Below, one piece after another: positions 16,969 through 26,144 of a DNA stretch of 64,000 nucleotides. Each line of letters starts with the position of its first letter. Positions within the stretch are counted from its first letter, which is position 1. The stretch spans positions 62,001-126,000 of the forward strand of contig DAOSSA010000004.1 of NCBI GenBank assembly GCA_035376985.1, given 5' to 3'. The stretch is from Brevifilum sp029548365. GTDB lineage: Bacteria; Chloroflexota; Anaerolineae; Anaerolineales; Anaerolineaceae. A program made the translations under genes and the position numbers. Below the pieces are notes generated by a model. It had not been told where the DNA came from. It made no database searches and was given only the letters and a program-made list of their open reading frames with translations.

Positions 16969-19737
16969 ATGAGCAAGGTTATCCAATTATCTTTACTGGG
17001 TCAATCGATCTGGTACGATAATCTCAAACGTTCATTAATCAAAGACGGCACAATTGCCGGCATGATCGAGCGGCGCGAGATCCTGGGGATAACTTCCAAT
17101 CCGAGCATATTTGAAAAAGCAATTATCAGCGATACGGATTACCAGGCAGATTTACAATTAATGGCCTGGGCTGGCCTGAACGCTGAAGAAATTTTTTACC
17201 GCCTGGCGATTCAAGATATCCAGGATGCGGCAGATCTCTTCAAACCGTATTATGAAGCCAGTAACGGCGCAGACGGGTTTGTGAGCCTGGAAGTCAACCC
17301 CAAACTGGCGGATGACACCCAGGGCACGATCGATGAGGCCATGTGGTTATGGCAGGAGGTCAATCGGCCCAACCTGATGGTTAAAATTCCAGCGACCAGG
17401 GCAGGTTTACCGGCCATTACAGAAGTAATTGCGGCTGGGATCAACGTGAATGTGACGCTGATTTTTTCGCGCATACGTTATCGTGAGGTGATGGATGCCT
17501 ATCTTTCCGGCCTTGAAAAACGTCTTCAGCAGGGCGGGGATATTTCACAGATTAATTCTGTAGCCTCTTTTTTTGTTTCGCGATTTGATTCTAACGCGGA
17601 TGCGCGTTTGGAGCGGATCATTCAATCTGGCGGCAAACCGGCAGAGCAGGCCGCAGCGTTGAAAGGCAAACTGGCAGTAGACAATACCCGCCTGGCGTAC
17701 CAGGACTACCTCCAGTTTTTTGATTCACCGCGATTTGCGGCTCTGGCAAAAGCGGGCGCACGCAAACAACGCCCTCTTTGGGCTTCAACAAGCACAAAAA
17801 ACCCGGATTACAACGACATTATGTATGTCGATGAGCTGGTCGCTGAAAACTCGATTAATACCGTCCCCCCGGAGACTTTGCTGGCGTACTTAGAGCATGG
17901 CATTCCGAAACTCAGGATCGAAGAGGATTTGAGCCGAGCGGAATCTGATTTTATTCAACTGGCCGAACTGGGGATATCCATTGATGAGATCACCCAGGAA
18001 CTTGAGGATGACGGTGTGTGGAAATTTGCTGAATCCTTTGAAGGTTTACTGAAGGTGATTGAATCGCAGCGAAAAGCGTTTGTGAAAGGACTTGGCAGTG
18101 TAGCCGACAGAGTCAGTGAGAAGGTCAAGCAACTCAAGCAGGAAGATTATATCGCACGCTTGTTTCGAAACGATCCAACATTGTGGACAATGACTTCAGA
18201 GGGGCAAATAACGGTTCAAACTCGGCTAGGCTGGCGCGATCTGCCCGGTGTAAGCCAGGCTCTGATTCCAAAACTTGAAGAGTTTTCAATTGATTGCCTT
18301 TCTGCAGGTTTCACTCGGGTGTTGGTTATCGGTATGGGTGGTTCTTCGTTGGCACCTGAAATCATGGCATTGATTCTGGGCGGCTTAAGCGAGGGTATGG
18401 ATGTTAAGATCATCGATTCAACGCTGCCAGAACAGATCCATGAAATTGAAAAATGGGTCGATTATTCACAAACTTTGTTTATCCTTGCCAGCAAATCGGG
18501 GACGACCAACGAGCCTTTGGCGCTTTATGGCTATTTCCGGGAGAAGGCTGAAAGGGCGCTGGGGAACACCTGGGCAGCGCACTTCATCGCGATCACGGAC
18601 CCGGGCAGCTATCTGGCAGAATTGGGCGAAGGTCTCGGTTTCAGAGCGGTTTTTACAGCCGACTCTAACGTCGGCGGACGGTACTCAGCATTGACCCATT
18701 TTGGCCTGGTGCCTGCAGCCTTATTAGGCATTGATTTACACAGGTTCCTTTCACGGGCACAAACAATGGCAGAACGCTGTTCACCAGCGACGCCAATAGC
18801 ACTCAACCCTGGTGCGTTGCTGGGTGTGATTTTGGGCGTTAGTGCAATGCAGGGGCAGGATAAATTAACCCTGTTAACAGATGAAGCCATTGCCCCGATT
18901 GGCGCCTGGCTGGAGCAGTTAATTGCTGAAAGCAGCGGAAAAGAGGGTCGGGGGATTGTACCTATCGTAGATGAACCACAGATTGATGCTATAGATTACG
19001 CGAAAGATCGCATATTTGTCTACCTGAGGGCCTGTGGCGAGCAGGATGATTTTGTGAAAGCGCTGGAGGATGCAGGTCATGTGGTTGTGGTTATGCAATG
19101 GGCTGATCTTTACGACCTGGCTGCCCATTTTTATTGCTGGGAATTTGCCACCGCAGTCGTTTGCAGCCTGATGGCGGTTAACGCCTTTGATCAACCCGAT
19201 GTGCAGGATAGCAAAGACCGCACCAAACAAAAGCTGGCAGCCGTTAGGGAAAAAGGAGTGCTGGAAGAACCTGATCCAGATTGGGCTCGGGAGGGTGTGA
19301 AAATCTACGGACAGCCCTTTGTAGACCTTGAAGCATGTGATAGCTTGCAGGCAGTAATCGAATCTTTCGCTGCGCTGGCTGAACCTGGCGATTATATTGC
19401 AATCAATGCCTTCCTGCCGCTTAACGTCCACAACCATGAGCGCTTAACTGCGCTGAGGGCGCGCATCCTGGCCCAGACCGGGTGCGCCACCATCCTCGGG
19501 TTTGGCCCCCGCTTTCTGCACTCCACAGGTCAACTGCACAAGGGCGGCCCTAACACCGGGGTGTTCTTGCAGATCACTCAGGATAATGCCATTGACTTCG
19601 AGATACCGGGAGAAAGTTATTCCTTCGGGGTACTGGCTCGAGCCCAGGCGTTGGGCGATTTTGAGGCGCTTCTTTCGGGAAACCGGCGAGCCGTTCGGAT
19701 TCATTTGCCTGCGGGAGACCCTCTGACATTTGTGTAA
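16969..19737 (+). CDS. tal-pgi: Bifunctional transaldolase / glucose-6-phosphate isomerase
   Basis: A 922-residue fusion. Residues 1-370 are transaldolase: SNPSIFEKAI, the Schiff-base Lys139 in LMVKIPAT, and NVTLIFS. Residues 390-922 are glucose-6-phosphate isomerase: VIGMGGSSLAPEI (about 452-464), ASKSGTTNEP (about 507-516) and FTADSNVGGRYS. The first half exchanges three-carbon units between sugar phosphates; the second converts fructose 6-phosphate, a transaldolase product, to glucose 6-phosphate. Similar fusions are known in other bacteria. It directly abuts rpiB. The isomerase half is of the shorter, divergent type. Confidence 0.95.
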   Translation: MSKVIQLSLLGQSIWYDNLKRSLIKDGTIAGMIERREILGITSNPSIFEKAIISDTDYQADLQLMAWAGLNAEEIFYRLAIQDIQDAADLFKPYYEASNGADGFVSLEVNPKLADDTQGTIDEAMWLWQEVNRPNLMVKIPATRAGLPAITEVIAAGINVNVTLIFSRIRYREVMDAYLSGLEKRLQQGGDISQINSVASFFVSRFDSNADARLERIIQSGGKPAEQAAALKGKLAVDNTRLAYQDYLQFFDSPRFAALAKAGARKQRPLWASTSTKNPDYNDIMYVDELVAENSINTVPPETLLAYLEHGIPKLRIEEDLSRAESDFIQLAELGISIDEITQELEDDGVWKFAESFEGLLKVIESQRKAFVKGLGSVADRVSEKVKQLKQEDYIARLFRNDPTLWTMTSEGQITVQTRLGWRDLPGVSQALIPKLEEFSIDCLSAGFTRVLVIGMGGSSLAPEIMALILGGLSEGMDVKIIDSTLPEQIHEIEKWVDYSQTLFILASKSGTTNEPLALYGYFREKAERALGNTWAAHFIAITDPGSYLAELGEGLGFRAVFTADSNVGGRYSALTHFGLVPAALLGIDLHRFLSRAQTMAERCSPATPIALNPGALLGVILGVSAMQGQDKLTLLTDEAIAPIGAWLEQLIAESSGKEGRGIVPIVDEPQIDAIDYAKDRIFVYLRACGEQDDFVKALEDAGHVVVVMQWADLYDLAAHFYCWEFATAVVCSLMAVNAFDQPDVQDSKDRTKQKLAAVREKGVLEEPDPDWAREGVKIYGQPFVDLEACDSLQAVIESFAALAEPGDYIAINAFLPLNVHNHERLTALRARILAQTGCATILGFGPRFLHSTGQLHKGGPNTGVFLQITQDNAIDFEIPGESYSFGVLARAQALGDFEALLSGNRRAVRIHLPAGDPLTFV

Positions 19738-19890
19738 CGTTGTTCCAATGATTCAATCAAGAACCTGAGGGAGAACTTGCCGGGAGGAAAATTTTGTGAT
19801 TAATCTCGACCATCATGTATAATTTTCAAGTATCAGGTTATGGTTTCTATTATTCGTGTTTGAATACTCCAAGAAGAAATTGATTGTGTG

Positions 19891-20340
19891 ATGAAAATAC
19901 TGGCGATTGACCCCGGTGAAAAAAGAATTGGCGTGGCGATCAGTGATCCAACCTGCACGCTTGCGCGACCGCTGTGCGTGATTAAACATCAATCCCGGGA
20001 ATCAAGCGCAGAAAAAATTGCGGCAATTGCTATGGAAGAGGGCGTGGTAATGATTGTCGTCGGGCAGGCGCTGAACGCGAATGGAGAAATTGGCCCCCAG
20101 GCACGAAAATCTCAGCGTTTAGCGGATTGTTTGCGAACGAAGACGGACAGTGAAATTGTTATGTGGGATGAAAGTGGAACAACCCAGGCTGCCCGCCAAA
20201 GCAGGATTGACCTAGGTGTTTCCAGAAAAAAACGCCGGGGCCATTTAGATGACCTGGCAGCCAGTATTTTGTTACAGGACTATTTAATTGCGAATGAAGT
20301 CAACATCAAAGGATTACAAGTGGATGATGAGCAGTCGTAA
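19891..20340 (+). CDS. ruvX: YqgF/RuvX-family Holliday junction resolvase-like nuclease
   Basis: The product is 149 residues from the ATG at 19891 (a GTG three bases earlier is in frame). The RNase H-like fold shows ILAIDPGEKRIGVAISD at the amino terminus with the first catalytic Asp, a VVGQAL strand, and WDESGTTQAA with the second acidic residue. Members process Holliday junctions and/or the 5' end of 16S rRNA precursor. The gene overlaps mltG, a pairing found in many bacteria. Confidence 0.92.
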   Translation: MKILAIDPGEKRIGVAISDPTCTLARPLCVIKHQSRESSAEKIAAIAMEEGVVMIVVGQALNANGEIGPQARKSQRLADCLRTKTDSEIVMWDESGTTQAARQSRIDLGVSRKKRRGHLDDLAASILLQDYLIANEVNIKGLQVDDEQS

Positions 20341-21463
20341 AAAGAGTCGAGGTTTGATTGGGGTGTTGTTTACTTTCCTGTTAATCACAGGATTTGCTGT
20401 CATCGTTGGTTATTTTCTGATGATGCGCGCTGTGCAGGCTGAGTTTGGGCAACCTTCGCCCAATTTGTCCCTCACACAACGGGTGATTTTCCCGGTTGAA
20501 TTGTTCATCAACCGGAATGCGCTCACCAAACCGCACTCACTACTCGGTGCTGAGCAAAAATTTGTTATCAGCGAAGGTGAATCCGTGTCTATGATCTGCT
20601 TGCGCCTGGAAGGGGAAGGTTTGATATCCGATGCTGAATTATTGCGCATGTACCTGATCTATAGCGGGCTGGACCGGGCGTTAAAATCCGGTCAGTTTTC
20701 ATTGAGCCCGCAAATGTCGCCTGTTCAAATTGCGGCTGCGCTTCTGGACGCGACACCAAAAGATGCCATTATCACTATTTTGCCCGGCTGGCGGATTGAA
20801 GAAGTGGCTGCCAATGTGGCTGCAAGCGGGCTGTCGGTGAGCGTGGAACAGTTTTTGGCGGCTGTACAGGCGCCAACACAGGAACATCTGGCGCTTCTGC
20901 AGTTGACCGGGGTGAATACACTGGAAGGGTTTTTATATCCCGGGACTTATGTGCTGCCGCGTGAATCAAGCTTGGATGATTTGCTAGTGATGATTTTGAC
21001 CGAATTTTCGGGGCATGTTGATGCAAGCTTGATGGATGGATTTGCGCGCCAGGGCTTGACACTGGTTGAAGCGGTTATTTTGGCATCAATTATTGAAAGA
21101 GAGGCTGTGGTATCAGAAGAAAAGCCGCTAATTGCCTCTGTGTTTTTCAATCGTCTTGAAGCTGGCATGCGGCTTGAAACGGATCCAACCGTTCAATATG
21201 CCCTCGGGTTTGATGATGCAACACACTCCTGGTGGAAATCTCCGCTGTATCTCAACGATTTAAAGGTTGATTCGCCATATAATACCTACCTGTATTATGG
21301 GTTGCCGCCTGGTCCAATCAGCAACCCGGATTTAGATGCGCTCAGGGGCGTTGCCTTTCCCGCAACCACTCCCTATTATTACTTCAGAGCCGCCTGTGAT
21401 GGCTCTGGGCGACATAATTTTGCTATCACCTTTGAAGAACATCTGAACAATAGTTGCGAATGA
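20324..21463 (+). CDS. mltG: Endolytic murein transglycosylase (MltG)
   Basis: The product is about 379 residues from the paired ATGs at 20324/20327, which overlap the end of ruvX; the open frame extends 12 codons further upstream without support. One amino-terminal membrane helix is followed by a LysM-like region (ISEGESVSMICLRLEGEGL) and the YceG domain. The domain has ILASIIEREAVV (catalytic Glu), RLETDPTVQYALG and YGLPPGPISNPDLDALRG. It cuts growing glycan strands at the outer face of the membrane and helps set strand length. Confidence 0.94.
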   Translation: MMSSRKKSRGLIGVLFTFLLITGFAVIVGYFLMMRAVQAEFGQPSPNLSLTQRVIFPVELFINRNALTKPHSLLGAEQKFVISEGESVSMICLRLEGEGLISDAELLRMYLIYSGLDRALKSGQFSLSPQMSPVQIAAALLDATPKDAIITILPGWRIEEVAANVAASGLSVSVEQFLAAVQAPTQEHLALLQLTGVNTLEGFLYPGTYVLPRESSLDDLLVMILTEFSGHVDASLMDGFARQGLTLVEAVILASIIEREAVVSEEKPLIASVFFNRLEAGMRLETDPTVQYALGFDDATHSWWKSPLYLNDLKVDSPYNTYLYYGLPPGPISNPDLDALRGVAFPATTPYYYFRAACDGSGRHNFAITFEEHLNNSCE

Positions 21464-21486
21464 TGGAATGGTGAAGAGGGGCAATC

Positions 21487-21636
21487 ATGGCTGTACTGGG
21501 GGTTGATATCGGTGGTATGGATATAAAAGGCGCGCGAATTGACATTGATAAGGGTGTATTATTTCAGGGTCGCATCCGGATTCCCGTGCCATCCCCCGCT
21601 GATCTGGAGCAGATGCTGGATGTCATCGATGCTTGA
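21487..21636 (+). pseudogene. 5' remnant of a polyphosphate glucokinase (ROK family) gene
   Basis: A 49-codon frame encodes the phosphate-binding start of a ROK kinase (VLGVDIGGMDIKGARIDID) followed by GRIRIPVPSPADLEQMLDV, as in polyphosphate glucokinases. It then stops at TGA 21634. Eleven bases later the convergent ferredoxin gene ends, so the remaining 200 or so residues of the kinase are absent from this locus. In place of the usual Gly-Gly-Ser/Thr, the loop reads Gly-Gly-Met. A deletion followed by decay is the simplest reading. Confidence 0.75.
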
Positions 21637-21647
21637 TGCTCCCCGGT

Positions 21648-22064
21648 TCAATCCTGGGTAAGCGAGCGATACCCCGGACCTTTTTGAAAATAATCATAAT
21701 TGGTTTGAATATCCCTGGTGAGATCAACTTCCTCACCTTCAACAAGCAGGCGGGTGTAATCAAGGTGAACTGGATTTCCTTCGTAATCAAAGCCATCGTA
21801 GGGTTGGTCAAATCCAGGCGTCCCCTTTGGCATGGATTGCACCTCATCGCCGCGGGCGACAAACCTTGCAGGAACGTCATCTTCTGGGAAAATCGCATCA
21901 AAGGGACATTCGGAGACACAAGCGCCACAGTCGATGCATGTTGATGGGTCAATATAAAACGAGGGCCACTCCTCCTGAGGCTTACCGGGGATGATGCATT
22001 CTACAGGGCATACGGTGACGCAGCTGCCTTCGCGCACACACAGGTTTGTGATTATATGAGTCAT
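21648..22064 (-). CDS. Ferredoxin with two Fe-S cluster motifs
   Basis: From the ATG at 22064 behind GGAGA the product is 138 residues; the open frame extends 24 codons further without support. Cys residues occur as CVREGSCVTVCPVEC and CIDCGACVSECP, the arrangement of seven-iron or 2[4Fe-4S] ferredoxins of the FdxA type. The carboxy-terminal 70 residues are acidic and Tyr-rich (QPYDGFDYEGNPVHLDYTR) and form an extension not found in the smallest ferredoxins. It is an electron carrier. The partner enzyme is not in the window. Confidence 0.88.
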   Translation of the reverse strand: MTHIITNLCVREGSCVTVCPVECIIPGKPQEEWPSFYIDPSTCIDCGACVSECPFDAIFPEDDVPARFVARGDEVQSMPKGTPGFDQPYDGFDYEGNPVHLDYTRLLVEGEEVDLTRDIQTNYDYFQKGPGYRSLTQD

Positions 22065-22150
22065 GGATTCTCCAATGTTGTAGATTTCGTGGATTTTAGT
22101 GGCGCGGGCTGACTTTGTCAAGCGCGCCGATTGCATTACAATTATACTTG

Positions 22151-23110
22151 ATGCATACTTCAGACTCGCGATTTAAGCAATACCAGCCTGTGTTGGCAAC
22201 AACTGCAGGGATTTTTTTCGTCTCAACGGCGTCTATTTTTATCCGTTTTGCGCAGCAAGAGGCCTCATCGATTGTAATTGCTGCAGCAAGGATGGTGATT
22301 GCCAGTTTGGTGCTGATACCCATTGCCTGGATCCGGTACCGCAGGGAGTGGAAAAGCCTTTCACGCGCGGATCTGTTCAAAGGATGCTTGGCGGGCTTAT
22401 TCCTTGCGCTGCATTTTGCTGCATGGATCAGCTCTTTAGAACTTACATCGATTGCCAGTTCAGTGGTGCTGGTGACCACGACGCCGTTGTGGGTGGCTTT
22501 GCTTTCGCCTTTTATCTTGAAAGAGCCGATCCGAAGATCGGTGTTGCTTGGATTGCTGATCTCGATTGCTGGCGGTGTTGTCGTAGGGCTCGGGCATGCG
22601 TGCCAGTTGGTACAGGGTGAATTTGTCTGCCAGGTCCAGACCTTCGACAGACAGACCCTGTTGGGGAATTTCTTGGCTTTATTTGGCGCCTGGATGGCGG
22701 CAGGGTATATGATCATTGGCCGCCAATTAAGGAAAAAATTGAACACGATCTCTTATACCGCCCTGGTGTACGGTGTTTCTGCGCTCCTTTTGGTAATCCT
22801 GGCGCTGATTGAGGCAGAGCCGATCCTGTCCTATTCAGGCATTACGTATGGTTGGCTGATTGCATTGGGCATCTTCCCCCAATTGCTGGGACATTCGCTA
22901 TTAAACTGGGCTTTGAAACATATCTCAGCCACCTATGTTGCCCTAACTTTATTGGGTGAGCCGATTGGAACGATTATCCTGGCGATGATCTTCCTTAAAG
23001 AAAGACCCTCACTCCTGGAAGGTGTGGGGTCTGTATTCATTATGGTCGGAATTGTGATCGGGTCAATCCGTCGTGTGAAACGGATCAATGGGGCAGAACC
23101 CGCCCCTTAG
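22151..23110 (+). CDS. EamA/DMT-superfamily transporter
   Basis: About 319 residues from the ATG at 22151 (the open frame continues upstream to a TTG). There are ten predicted membrane helices arranged as two EamA repeats, with the repeat-typical segments SSVVLVTTTPLWVALLSPF and ISATYVALTLLGEPIGTII. Such proteins export amino acids, metabolites or nucleotide sugars; the substrate cannot be assigned. A hydrophilic insert with two Cys (HACQLVQGEFVCQVQ) lies between helices five and six. The 3' end overlaps malQ on the other strand by 26 bases. Confidence 0.88.
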   Translation: MHTSDSRFKQYQPVLATTAGIFFVSTASIFIRFAQQEASSIVIAAARMVIASLVLIPIAWIRYRREWKSLSRADLFKGCLAGLFLALHFAAWISSLELTSIASSVVLVTTTPLWVALLSPFILKEPIRRSVLLGLLISIAGGVVVGLGHACQLVQGEFVCQVQTFDRQTLLGNFLALFGAWMAAGYMIIGRQLRKKLNTISYTALVYGVSALLLVILALIEAEPILSYSGITYGWLIALGIFPQLLGHSLLNWALKHISATYVALTLLGEPIGTIILAMIFLKERPSLLEGVGSVFIMVGIVIGSIRRVKRINGAEPAP

Positions 23111-24644
23111 TTTCTTCCAGGACTGCTTTGTGGATGGCGTCCTTTTCGGATTGCGGTAATCGCCCGTAGAGGTGATTGGTTTCGTGTAGTCGTTGAGTTA
23201 TGCTCTCAGTGATGGCATCAGGGTGCATCCGCCAGATCCAATTTCCAGAGGAAGTTCCCGGGAAGTTCATCCTTGCCCAGGAGCCCAGGCTGAGAACATC
23301 CTGCATGGGCGCCAAAACCCAGTCAGCCACCGAACCCCACAGGGCCCTGATCATTGACCAGGCAATATCATGACCGGAGCGCGCCAGGTAACGCCGACAG
23401 AAGTCCTGTTCCCGTTCGGGCGCAGACTCATACCAACCCCGGGTTGTGTTATTGTCATGGGTGCCGGTGTAGGCGACACAATTTAACGGGTAATTATGAG
23501 GCAGGAAGTCGTCATCCGGATCGGATGCAAAAGCGAACTGGAGTATTTTCATACCGGGCAGATTGTAGTTATCACGCATTTTGAGGACCGGATCTGTGAT
23601 CACGCCCAGATCTTCAGCGATGATGGGCAGTTCACCTAATTGATCTTTGATCGCTTCAAAGAATCCTTCACCAGGGCCTTTTACCCAGCGACCGATAACC
23701 GCATTTTCGTTGCCAAAGGGCACCTCCCAGTAAGCTTCAAATCCCCGGAAGTGATCCAGTCGGACAATATCAACCTGAGATAACACCGATTTCAAACGGG
23801 AAAGCCACCATTGATACCCATCAGCTTGATGGACATCCCATTTATATAACGGGTTACCCCACAATTGCCCGGTTACCGAAAAATAATCCGGAGGAACGCC
23901 AGCCACCACCTCTGGATAGCCTTCTTCATCCAGGTAAAACAGGTCTTTGTTCATCCACACATCGGCGCTATCATAGGCGACAAAGATCGGGATGTCACCG
24001 ATAATGCGAACGCCCTTTTTGTGGGCATAATCTCTCAATGCTGTCCATTGACGATGGAAAATAAATTGCTGAAAGGATTGAAATTCGATGGCTGCCTGAG
24101 AATCCTTGGCGAACCTGGCTAATGCTTTTTGCTCCCGTTTTCTCAAAGGTTCGGGCCATTCACTCCAGGAACCACCACCCTGAGTTTGTTTGATCGCCAT
24201 AAAAATCGTATAAGGAGCCAACCAATCTTTACAGGTATCTTTGAATTTCTCAAATTCTGCTTGCAAAGCTGGGCTGGCTGTTTTCCTAAAATGATCAAAG
24301 CTCCGTTGTAATAATTTAATCTTCCATTGGATCACAAGCCCATAATCAACCTCTTCAAGTGGAAAATTGGGTCTGTCCCTCAGGTCTGATTTGGTTAGCA
24401 AGCCCTGGTCGAGCAATATGGTCGCGCTGATCAGGTAGGGATTCCCTGCAAAAGCAGAAAAGCACTGGTAAGGGGAATCTGCATAACCTGTAGGGCCTAA
24501 GGGTAAAACCTGCCATAATTGGCATCCAGACCGACTTAGAAAATCAATCCAGCGGTAGGCATCAGGGCCCAGATCACCAATGCCGTCTGGGCTGGGCAGG
24601 CTGGTGGGGTGGAGGATAACTCCTGAGGCGCGATTAAGTTCCAT
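23085..24644 (-). CDS. malQ: 4-alpha-glucanotransferase (amylomaltase)
   Basis: The 519-residue GH77 enzyme transfers alpha-1,4-glucan segments between chains. It opens with RASGVILHPTSLPSPDGIGDLG and has the family segments GDIPIFVAYDSADVW, VDIVRLDHFRGFEAYWEVP (catalytic Asp), IAEDLGVITDPV and AYTGTHDNNTTRGWY. The length is that of the compact bacterial type. It lies nine bases downstream of glgA, so glycogen synthesis and glucan remodelling are coexpressed. Confidence 0.97.
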   Translation of the reverse strand: MELNRASGVILHPTSLPSPDGIGDLGPDAYRWIDFLSRSGCQLWQVLPLGPTGYADSPYQCFSAFAGNPYLISATILLDQGLLTKSDLRDRPNFPLEEVDYGLVIQWKIKLLQRSFDHFRKTASPALQAEFEKFKDTCKDWLAPYTIFMAIKQTQGGGSWSEWPEPLRKREQKALARFAKDSQAAIEFQSFQQFIFHRQWTALRDYAHKKGVRIIGDIPIFVAYDSADVWMNKDLFYLDEEGYPEVVAGVPPDYFSVTGQLWGNPLYKWDVHQADGYQWWLSRLKSVLSQVDIVRLDHFRGFEAYWEVPFGNENAVIGRWVKGPGEGFFEAIKDQLGELPIIAEDLGVITDPVLKMRDNYNLPGMKILQFAFASDPDDDFLPHNYPLNCVAYTGTHDNNTTRGWYESAPEREQDFCRRYLARSGHDIAWSMIRALWGSVADWVLAPMQDVLSLGSWARMNFPGTSSGNWIWRMHPDAITESITQRLHETNHLYGRLPQSEKDAIHKAVLEETKGRVLPH

Positions 24645-24653
24645 TGGCTACTC

Positions 24654-26126
24654 CTAAGCAGCTAGATTTCGCTGGTTGGTAAGTTCCAGATATATATCGA
24701 TATATTTTTGGGCTGAATTTTCCCATGAAAAATCCATTTTCATTCCATTGCGCTGGATATTTTCCCATAATTCAGGTTGGTTAAAATAACGGATGGCACG
24801 TGTAACGGCATCCGCAAAGGCTGAAGGATAGGGCTTTGCAAACAAGAAACCGGTGCCACCATCGACCTGGCGGGAAACAGGCAGGATGGTGTCAGCCAAG
24901 CCGCCGGTCTTTCGGGCGATGGGGACACAACCGTAAAGCATGGCGATCATTTGTGACAGACCGCAGGGCTCGTATCTCGATGGCATCAAGAACATGTCTG
25001 CGCCCGCATAAAGTTGATGAGCGAGTTTATTGTCGTAATCAATCACTGCGCGCACACGTTCTGGGAACCGGGTTTCCAGCTCGCGGGCAAGATTTTCAAC
25101 AAAGGGGGTTCCGGTCCCCAGGATAATTGCCTGCCAGGGAAGCTCCTGGCAATATGCCAAACCCTTTAATGCGATATCAATCCCCTTTTGAGGGTCCATT
25201 CGGCTGATGAGAGTCATCAGCGGCACCCGATCGTCTTCAGAGAGCTTGATTATGGATTGCAGAGCGCGTTTATTTTCCAAACGCATGGAAAGTGACTGGT
25301 CTGAAAAGTTTCGCTGGATATGGGGATCGTTTTCAGGATCCCACATGGTTGTGTCGAGCCCATTGATGATACCGGTCAATGCAGATTTTCGAGTTTTCAG
25401 GAAATCCTCCAACCCACAGCCAAATTCTGGTGTGAGGATCTCTTTTGCATAATTTGGTGAGACTGCAACGATTTTGTCTGCATGCAACAAACCCAGCGGC
25501 AGTGGAGCATGGCGCGCCCAGTCGGGGAGCAATGTGTTTTGAGTGGGTGGCAATCCATAGTCTGTCAGACTTTGCTGTATGCCATAGCCCATGAAGGGCA
25601 GGTTGTGTAAATTGTGGAGGGTTTTAGTTCTGGCAAGCGGAGCAGAATGTTTTGCAAATTCCTTCAGGGCATAGATGGCAATGGCAGTGTGCCAGTCATT
25701 GGCATGGAGGATATCAAGGCGCCAATTGAGGAAATCTGCCAATCCCAGGGCTGCCAGCGAAAAAAAGACGTATTTTTCACCATCCTCGCTGGTGATGAGT
25801 GAATAAACCTGAAGCTCCGCCGCAATTGGAGCACCATCCAGGAAGTAGATTGGATATTCGCTGTCAGCACAACGATAAACCTGGCAAGGAATGGTCTCCT
25901 CTTTTTTTGCAACAGGGAATTCACCGAGAAATTCGACCTGAAAACCTTTCTTTTTGATGGCTTGATGATAGGGCAGGGCAACACGGATATCGATAGGGTG
26001 GGAATCGGGATGCTGTTTTGCAATATGGTGAATGGCAGCGGGCAGGGCGCCAGCGACATCGCCCAAACCGCCAATTTTCACAAAGGGTTCAGATTCTGCA
26101 GCAACGAAGAGGACATTAACCGTCAC
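24654..26126 (-). CDS. glgA: Glycogen synthase
   Basis: The 490-residue GT5 enzyme extends alpha-1,4-glucan from ADP-glucose (or UDP-glucose). It has KIGGLGDVAGALP (17-29), HANDWHTAIA, and the donor-site carboxy-terminal segment MPSRYEPCGLSQMIAMLYG followed by KTGGLADTI. The gene ends just before malQ and starts 18 bases from the end of the amidohydrolase-CYTH gene upstream, so all three may be in one transcript with cinA. Confidence 0.97.
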   Translation of the reverse strand: MTVNVLFVAAESEPFVKIGGLGDVAGALPAAIHHIAKQHPDSHPIDIRVALPYHQAIKKKGFQVEFLGEFPVAKKEETIPCQVYRCADSEYPIYFLDGAPIAAELQVYSLITSEDGEKYVFFSLAALGLADFLNWRLDILHANDWHTAIAIYALKEFAKHSAPLARTKTLHNLHNLPFMGYGIQQSLTDYGLPPTQNTLLPDWARHAPLPLGLLHADKIVAVSPNYAKEILTPEFGCGLEDFLKTRKSALTGIINGLDTTMWDPENDPHIQRNFSDQSLSMRLENKRALQSIIKLSEDDRVPLMTLISRMDPQKGIDIALKGLAYCQELPWQAIILGTGTPFVENLARELETRFPERVRAVIDYDNKLAHQLYAGADMFLMPSRYEPCGLSQMIAMLYGCVPIARKTGGLADTILPVSRQVDGGTGFLFAKPYPSAFADAVTRAIRYFNQPELWENIQRNGMKMDFSWENSAQKYIDIYLELTNQRNLAA

Positions 26127-26144
26127 GGACGAACCACCTTTTCT

